From Pieris napi (lineage: Eukaryota > Arthropoda > Insecta > Lepidoptera > Pieridae), in the NCBI RefSeq assembly GCF_905475465.1, contig NC_062250.1:4548501-4612500 (forward strand): a stretch of DNA of 64,000 nt, in the 5' to 3' direction. Below the pieces are notes generated by a model. That model saw nothing but the letters and a program-made list of their open reading frames with translations. It was not told where the DNA came from and did not search any database. Below, one piece after another: positions 57,930-64,000 of this stretch. Position numbers and translations under genes: made by a program. Within the stretch, counting starts at the first letter, position 1; each line of letters opens with the position of its first letter.

Positions 57930-57952
57930 TAGTTAGCGGGGGCAGCTAGTTC
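57930..57952 (-). repeat. Start of CTAGCTGCCCCCGC repeat, inverted
   Basis: TTAGCGGGGGCAGCTAGTT is the reverse complement of the start of the copy at 55904. Its left boundary is not clear. Confidence 0.5.
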
Positions 57953-60897
57953 AATGTATTTAACTTAAAAGGGACTTTTTTTGTAATTCCAAAGACAACA
58001 ATGAAAAAAAAATACTTGGCGATCATTAAAGTCCGATTCTAACACTCGTTCTGTGGATTAACTTATATAACTAATATAATATTGAGTTAAATTAAATATA
58101 TGTAAAAAAACAACCAACAAATCAAAATAAATGTTAAAAGCAATGGTATATTTTAATGACATTTATTGTGTTACTAATATGTATTGATATTACCGTTTGG
58201 TCAAAGGGCCAAATCATTATCAAGAAGCGTGGCATCCAATATGTGTAGCCATGAGATGGTCAATCTACGAAAGGAGATGGCACTTTAATCAGATATGAAT
58301 ATGATAATTTTAATTTTTAACGACAAATGATACTACGTCCGAGAGACATTAATATCACTGTAAACTCATAAATCATTGAACATTGACCCAACCGATTACT
58401 ATAGGATTTTGTAACGGATACGTAGTTCCTGCAATAACAGCATTTGCTATCATTACCCTTTTACACCTTGTTTTTTCCCACACCACAGTAATTATAAATG
58501 TATTAACTTGTAATATTCAGGATGTTCAATTGTCCGAGCTGTTTACGCGAACTTAACAATAAATCTCACTCTCAATTTTGTTTCTGCTTTCTACTGTGAC
58601 ATTACGACTTACTAATACTCTTAGTTGTATTATGTATTTATATAAATTATAATTCTCGACGTGAATCAACTTGCATCATTTGTGAAATTAACAAATATCT
58701 TAATATAAATAGTTGGCTAGCATTTTATTCTTATTTATACATATAGAACATATACTTTCAAACAAATTATTTTTGTAAATTTAGGAGATATCTGTTTTAT
58801 AACTACGACGTTTTTCACAGCGAATTTATTAATTATAACAATAATTAATAATAGGAGACAGAACTTCAAAAAGTTAACAAAAAATTAGCATTCTAAATAT
58901 ATATTAAATATTTTTTGATTCTAAATTTAGATTTAGAATAATATTAGTTTTATTAGATGCATGTAAGGAGCTTCAACCATACTCCATATTCCATAGAAGC
59001 AATTTCTTCAAACAATAAAATAAAGTTAATAAATAATTCACACAATACTATAATTAAAAACGCATCTTATAGTACAATGACAGATATCATAGTTTAGGGC
59101 AATTTAAACGGGGTGTCATAAAATCACGTTACCCCTCATTACTAAATGCTTGTAAACAAATATAATAATAAATTCCCACACACTGACCCTAATTTCAAAG
59201 GCTTCCGGATATTTGACAGGGGTTGACTAATATTCACTTCCGCAAAACATCCCTGGGTGACAACTATTTATGACCATTTATATTTTCTTAAAAATCTAAG
59301 GTTTTTAATTGAAATTTTGTATTTGCAAATCTCTATTTGGAGTGAAATTATAATATTAACGTTTGACAAAAAGCACATAGGTAAACTAGTTTATCACTGG
59401 CTATTTTATAGTTTATATATTATATAACAAAACACTTAGAAAATATACAAAGCTAAAATAGATTACATTGATAAACAAGATACCTATATGAAACAGAAAA
59501 CATAAGTACAGTAACAGAAGAAAAGAGAAAAATAAAAGAAAACTGAAATTTAGCATTAAACAAACGACAATTACGTACTTATTATTTCAAAACTTCCCTT
59601 CTTCCCGCCTCAATATTTCCTCACATCCTCTTTGGTGAGATGGAAAATATCAACATATTAAAATAAAATAAAATCACTTATTCCACGTCATTTAATGTGT
59701 ATAGACATCCCTACTCGGCAAAGAAGACAGAAGATGTAGGCCGAGAGAAAAAGCCGGCGTAAAAAACTCTATTCATCTACTTATTCTGACACAATTAATA
59801 CTAAGTAACAAAATAATAGTAATAATATCCACCTCTTATTCATGCAATAATATGTAGTTAAAATAAATTTTAAAATCACAAGACTCTTCCGAGCAACTGG
59901 AGTGATAAGAGGCAGTCGTATAAAAGAATAATTAAAAACCAACAAATTACTTAGTAAATGCCGATACCACCTTGTTTGACAAGAGTTACGAATAAGTACA
60001 AGCCCTTTTTATCCTTATCTATTCCTTAGCCATATCAGCGGAGGACCACCGTATTGCACTATCACCGCTGTCTGCAATTTGCCTTTGAAACTGCCGGCGA
60101 TCAACCTCTTATCAGCATAGAAATGATAAAATCTACAGCGACGACAAGTTCATTATTGTTCCGCCCATTTACGCCCATTAAAATTGCAATCAGTACTCAC
60201 TTATTCACATGTCGAAGAAGCTACGTCACGTCGGGTGTCGCATCTTAACCGATCCTTAATTATAGGAATCCATCTTGTGTCCAATGGACTACTGATACAT
60301 AATTAAACATGAAATTACCATTCGATAAGTTCAGGCGGTGCCTCTGTTAACCAATAAACCCCAATGGCTGTGTCTAATTCTGTTTGCCTTAAGATGAGCT
60401 TTGGCGCCGTCTTCGATAAAAAATCTAAACAAACATTCTGTAGAACTAATTAGTGTGTGATTTTTGTTTTACATTTGTTTATAGAGGGTGAACAGAACAA
60501 TGGAGAAGTTAATTTCTTTTTCGTAGGATTATATAAACGTGATAGTTCAGTTGTAACATAGTAATTAAAATTTAAAGGAAAACTTACCTGTTAGTGGTTT
60601 AAGTACTTCTTGTATTTTTTATTGCTTATGTGCTTTATATTATATGAAGACCTGATTGGCTTAACATGTTACAGGGGAGCAGTGTGAACCGGCGTCCCGT
60701 ATCTACCACTGTGCACCTGAGCTACTGAGCATGTGCTTAATTTTATTCTAATGGCATAAATATTTCATTTGCTTTTTTAGTTAATTGGCACTTTCTAATA
60801 AATAATGGCCAGATGTTGACGTTAAATAATTTTTTGTTGATTAGAAATATATATTTTTTAAATTGTCATTTAATAATTAAAATCAGAATTATTTTAT
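57953..60897. other. AT-rich non-coding stretch
   Basis: No gene is recognised. A block at 59675-59770 (CTACTCGGCAAAGAAGACAG and AAAAGCCGGCGTAAAAAACT) looks like a repeat fragment. The 64-residue frame at 60054-60248 has no domain. Confidence 0.35.
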
Positions 60898-61160
60898 CCA
60901 GTGTTGGTCTATTGGCTTCTGCGTTTGAATCTCACACCTGAGATCGTAGGTTCGTGAACTAATAGAGTTTCTGTCTATATATTAACATTTACCACTCGCT
61001 CATAGGAAGGAAAACATCGTGAGAAAACCGCCTTGCGTTAACCAAAAAGTTGTCAGGCACAGAAGGCTCACCTATTTCCCTATAAGAAAAAATAAATAAT
61101 TACGAAACAGATACAAAAGACCAGACCAGATCTAAAAGGTTGTAGCGTCACTGTTTTTTT
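60898..61160 (+). repeat. tRNA-headed SINE, opposite orientation
   Basis: It begins CAGTGTTGGTCTATTGGCTT and has a B-box-like GTAGGTTCGTGAAC. It contains GGAAAACATCGTGAG in the body and ends near AGGTTGTAGCGTCACTG, followed by a T-run. This is the only plus-strand copy of the family in the window. Confidence 0.65.
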
Positions 61161-63351
61161 TTAATCAATTAATTAATAAAACGTTTAGATGAAATAAGAA
61201 AAAATATCTCCCATGTTGTGGTAAAATAATTCATTCAATTTTGGTCAACCTTCAAGATGCGCAATTCTAATTTAGAGCATTGTTACTTTGAGTTTAAGAG
61301 CCGATCAAATTGGACAGTAAAAACTACATTAACCTTTAACTTCATTTACCGAAACGAATAATTGATTTGCTTCTTTGACGTTTTGGCGACACGCTTGCGA
61401 TTAAACGTACTTAAAACACGTTTGAAAGGTGCTGTATGTACTAAATCATCAATTAAAATAATTAATAAACCTTGAAAAATATAAATTAACGCCGGAAGTG
61501 TTACAAGGATAGATCCGGGCTTAGATATAATAAAACTTCTTTAGTTAAAAAGCTATGCTGTAACGTAAATGTTATTTATTGGTAAGTAGAAAATTAATTA
61601 TTATAATGAAATAAATTTTCTTAATATCTTTTTTTTAATCTTTGCTTTTATTACAAAAACAAAGCAATTTACTAGTTTAGCTACTAAGTGACTAAGCATT
61701 ATAAAAAAATTTACCTGTTTTTCCATAATTTTGTGTGTGTTTCGTTAGTAACTACTATTATGGTAAAACATATAATTTGGCTGCGCTAATTTTCATTTGT
61801 TTATTTAATATTTTTAAGACAACTTATCAGACATTCTGAGAATTTGGCGGCGCAATTATTTCACCTATTAATCCCACGACGTCCTGATCATATCCAAGCC
61901 TTAGTCATAATAAGTGAGCGACGGTGAATAGCTACTCATCACCTAGTTCAGCAGACAATTGATAAGCAATTCGAAAAACATTCTAGAAACCACATCCAGG
62001 AATTGCAATGAAATGTTTATTGAGCGACGCCCAGACAGCTTCGCGCCTCAAGCGAGGATAACGAGTCGTAAATGACATTACATTCAATCAAACCCGATTG
62101 CCAGATCGATACTATCGGAATGAAAACTACTCGAACGAATTGAAAATCGATTTGATACGCATTACGATAGCACCAATTAAACTCACTGCGAAACTTTCCG
62201 CTTCTGCCTTTGATTGATTTATATACAATCTTATTTATTATCTATAAGTGACAGGTGGAATCACGTAATTATTATGGAAATCGTTTATATTAAGACTAAA
62301 TGATCTTAAACGTTTGCCCATGGCGAAGTATTGTGACATAGATACTTCATTACGTATTAGTATCTCCATTAAACGGTACCATTAGAACTTGTAACATTTT
62401 TAATGAGTATGCCAAGTAGCAACGGTATGTAAGAGTTATTTAATGTCTTAAACTAGAAGCGTTATTGCGTAACTAATGCCTATTATTTGTAGCACAATTC
62501 GCAGTTTAAGTGTTGAAATAGTTCGTGATTTTGATATATTATGTAGAAATATGAAGGAGTAATCCACATTCATTAATACAATATTTTAAATGATATATTT
62601 ATTTTTCAAATATATATTTGTTTATTTTTTAAATATTATGTTTGCCTCATAGCGTATTGAATCTAATTATTATTATACGTAGTGGCTATGTAATAGTAGC
62701 CTAGAATGGGAACTGAAAATAAAATAAACCACATATTTAAAACAAATGCTTTAGGAAATTAAAACATGTTTTATTATTACAATATTATTTACTTTAAATT
62801 TTTAATTAATTAATTTCCCAATCCGAACATGGAAGAGCTTGTTAGTCGCGGGCGAACTAAAAATAATATAGTTCAGTTTAAATTGTCCTAAAATTAATTA
62901 AAAATTTTATTTCAATTTAGAAGTTAAGAAAGTATTGTGATACTTAATTTTATCTCACGAATTGAACGCCAATATAGACTAAGATTTTTTTCACAAACTA
63001 GGGGTAAATAATAGAAAAATTTAAAAACAAATCTAAAAACATAAAATTTACTAAAGAAATTTCCAGTTGGAAATAAACATAAAATTTTGCACTTTCAAAT
63101 ATCACAAATGGGTGCTTTAGCTAGTTCATGAATAATTGCAAAGTTAACACGTACAGTGAAACAAACACCTTATTAGCTTACGGAAATGCTTCAATCATTC
63201 TTGACAGTGGCAACTCTATTTGCATTCACACTTTGAATCCTAGAAATTCAGAAAACTTAGGAGAAATACTTGGGTACACTGTACACTACTGATTTAGAAG
63301 TAAACTTCGTATAAAAGCGACAGGCTATATAGTTATAGATCTAATCTTAAA
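61161..63351. other. AT-rich non-coding stretch
   Basis: No gene is recognised. The GC-richer segment at 61840-62210 has no open frame of interest. Confidence 0.4.
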
Positions 63352-63525
63352 AATAAAATTCTCGTGTCATAATGTCAGTTACCATACTCCTCCGAAACGG
63401 CTTGACCGATTTTTATAAAATTTTATATGCATATTCAGTAGGTCTGAGAATCGGCTACTATCTATTTTCCATACCCCTAAGTGGTAAGGGGTTTTCAGCG
63501 TTTGTCGGGTTAGCTAGTTATTTCA
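63352..63525 (-). repeat. Interspersed repeat, CCCGGCAAACGTT family, inverted and shortened
   Basis: It carries the complement of the family's 3' part (CATACTCCTCCGAAACGGCT, then GACCGATTTTTATAAAATTT) and of its start (GCGTTTGTCGGGTTAGCTAG). The middle is deleted. The frame at 63372-63653 runs through it and is not a gene. Confidence 0.6.
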
Positions 63526-64000
63526 ATAAGAATTATTACGACATCAATCAAAGTGTCCCATACAAATACCATGCAACTTCAATAGTGATTCTCATTTCAA
63601 TGTTAACATTCGTACCACGTTTAAAAATACCTCAAATTGGCTTTCGTCATTAATAATAATATATCACTATGTGATGTGATATCACATTGATATTATTTTT
63701 AATGAAATTATTGACCAAGGTACTATGGAAATAGGAATCAGTTGTACTTGTAGGTAAGGCTTAAATAAAAATACACAAGTAAAAAGCGACTGAGTCGATA
63801 ATTTTACATGATACACCATGCCAATGTGGCCCTACCCTTAATAACTATTCAATTCACAGAAATGCTACGCTTTCCATCTACGTATCGCGTAGACTGACAG
63901 CCTTTCAATGTGTCATTCGAATTGCGTTAACGAGTGCATGCAAATTTTGTGGCACTAACAACCTAGATATGCGGATTGTGTAGGGTTTTTAAGGTTTAAA
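63526..64000. other. AT-rich non-coding stretch
   Basis: No gene is recognised. A short AT-rich inverted repeat (TAATAATAATATATCACTATGT region and ATATCACATTGATATTATTT, ~63650-63700) is visible. Confidence 0.35.

Noticed and set aside
60670..60740. tRNA-like sequence on the minus strand
   Set aside because: TAGCTCAGGTGCACAGTGGT resembles an A box and CCGGTTCACACTG a B box, but spacing and stems do not form a cloverleaf.

Overview
The window looks like a piece of an insect nuclear genome, most probably Lepidoptera. The DNA is AT-rich and almost all non-coding. It holds one clear single-copy insect gene, an achaete-scute family bHLH factor. The rest carries interspersed repeats I associate with moths and butterflies: a tRNA-headed SINE, a short repeat with a GGCCGGCAACGCAC core, LINE 3' tails ending in AATAAATAAATAA, and repeats starting with variants of CTAGCTGACCCGG. 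Nothing suggests bacteria: there are no operons and no ribosome binding sites, and several splice sites are visible.

Layout. From 0 to 4 kb the DNA is AT-rich, with one possible coding exon (537-608, +) that resembles the last strands of a fibronectin type III domain. At 4203-6129 lies a DNA transposon with about 503-bp terminal inverted repeats that flank a broken, intron-containing gene. From 6 to 22 kb there are SINE and MITE copies, a strong miRNA-like hairpin (12209-12327), a 469-bp inverted-repeat element (17279-17747) and a CpG-rich patch (about 21850-22040). At 22170-25438 sits an apparently full-length LINE with an intact 1009-residue endonuclease/reverse transcriptase and a candidate 9-bp target duplication. 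At 27.7-31.2 kb lies the achaete-scute homologue on the minus strand. Its coding region is one exon, but a good splice donor lies 6 nt after the stop and a good acceptor about 2 kb downstream, so the transcript probably has a 3'UTR intron. A 954-bp relic of a pogo-like transposon sits in that intron. From 31 to 48 kb there is a long gene-poor stretch with scattered repeats and a clean 237-bp MITE (42703-42939). At 48.9-50.7 kb there is a tandem array of 141-bp and about 230-bp units. From 50.7 to 64 kb there are more repeats and LINE relics, and no recognisable gene.

How it fits together. The proneural gene stands alone in a large non-coding domain, as is typical of achaete-scute loci, where regulation relies on distant enhancers. 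The other recognisable coding sequence belongs to mobile elements. Most other short open frames are not supported as genes.
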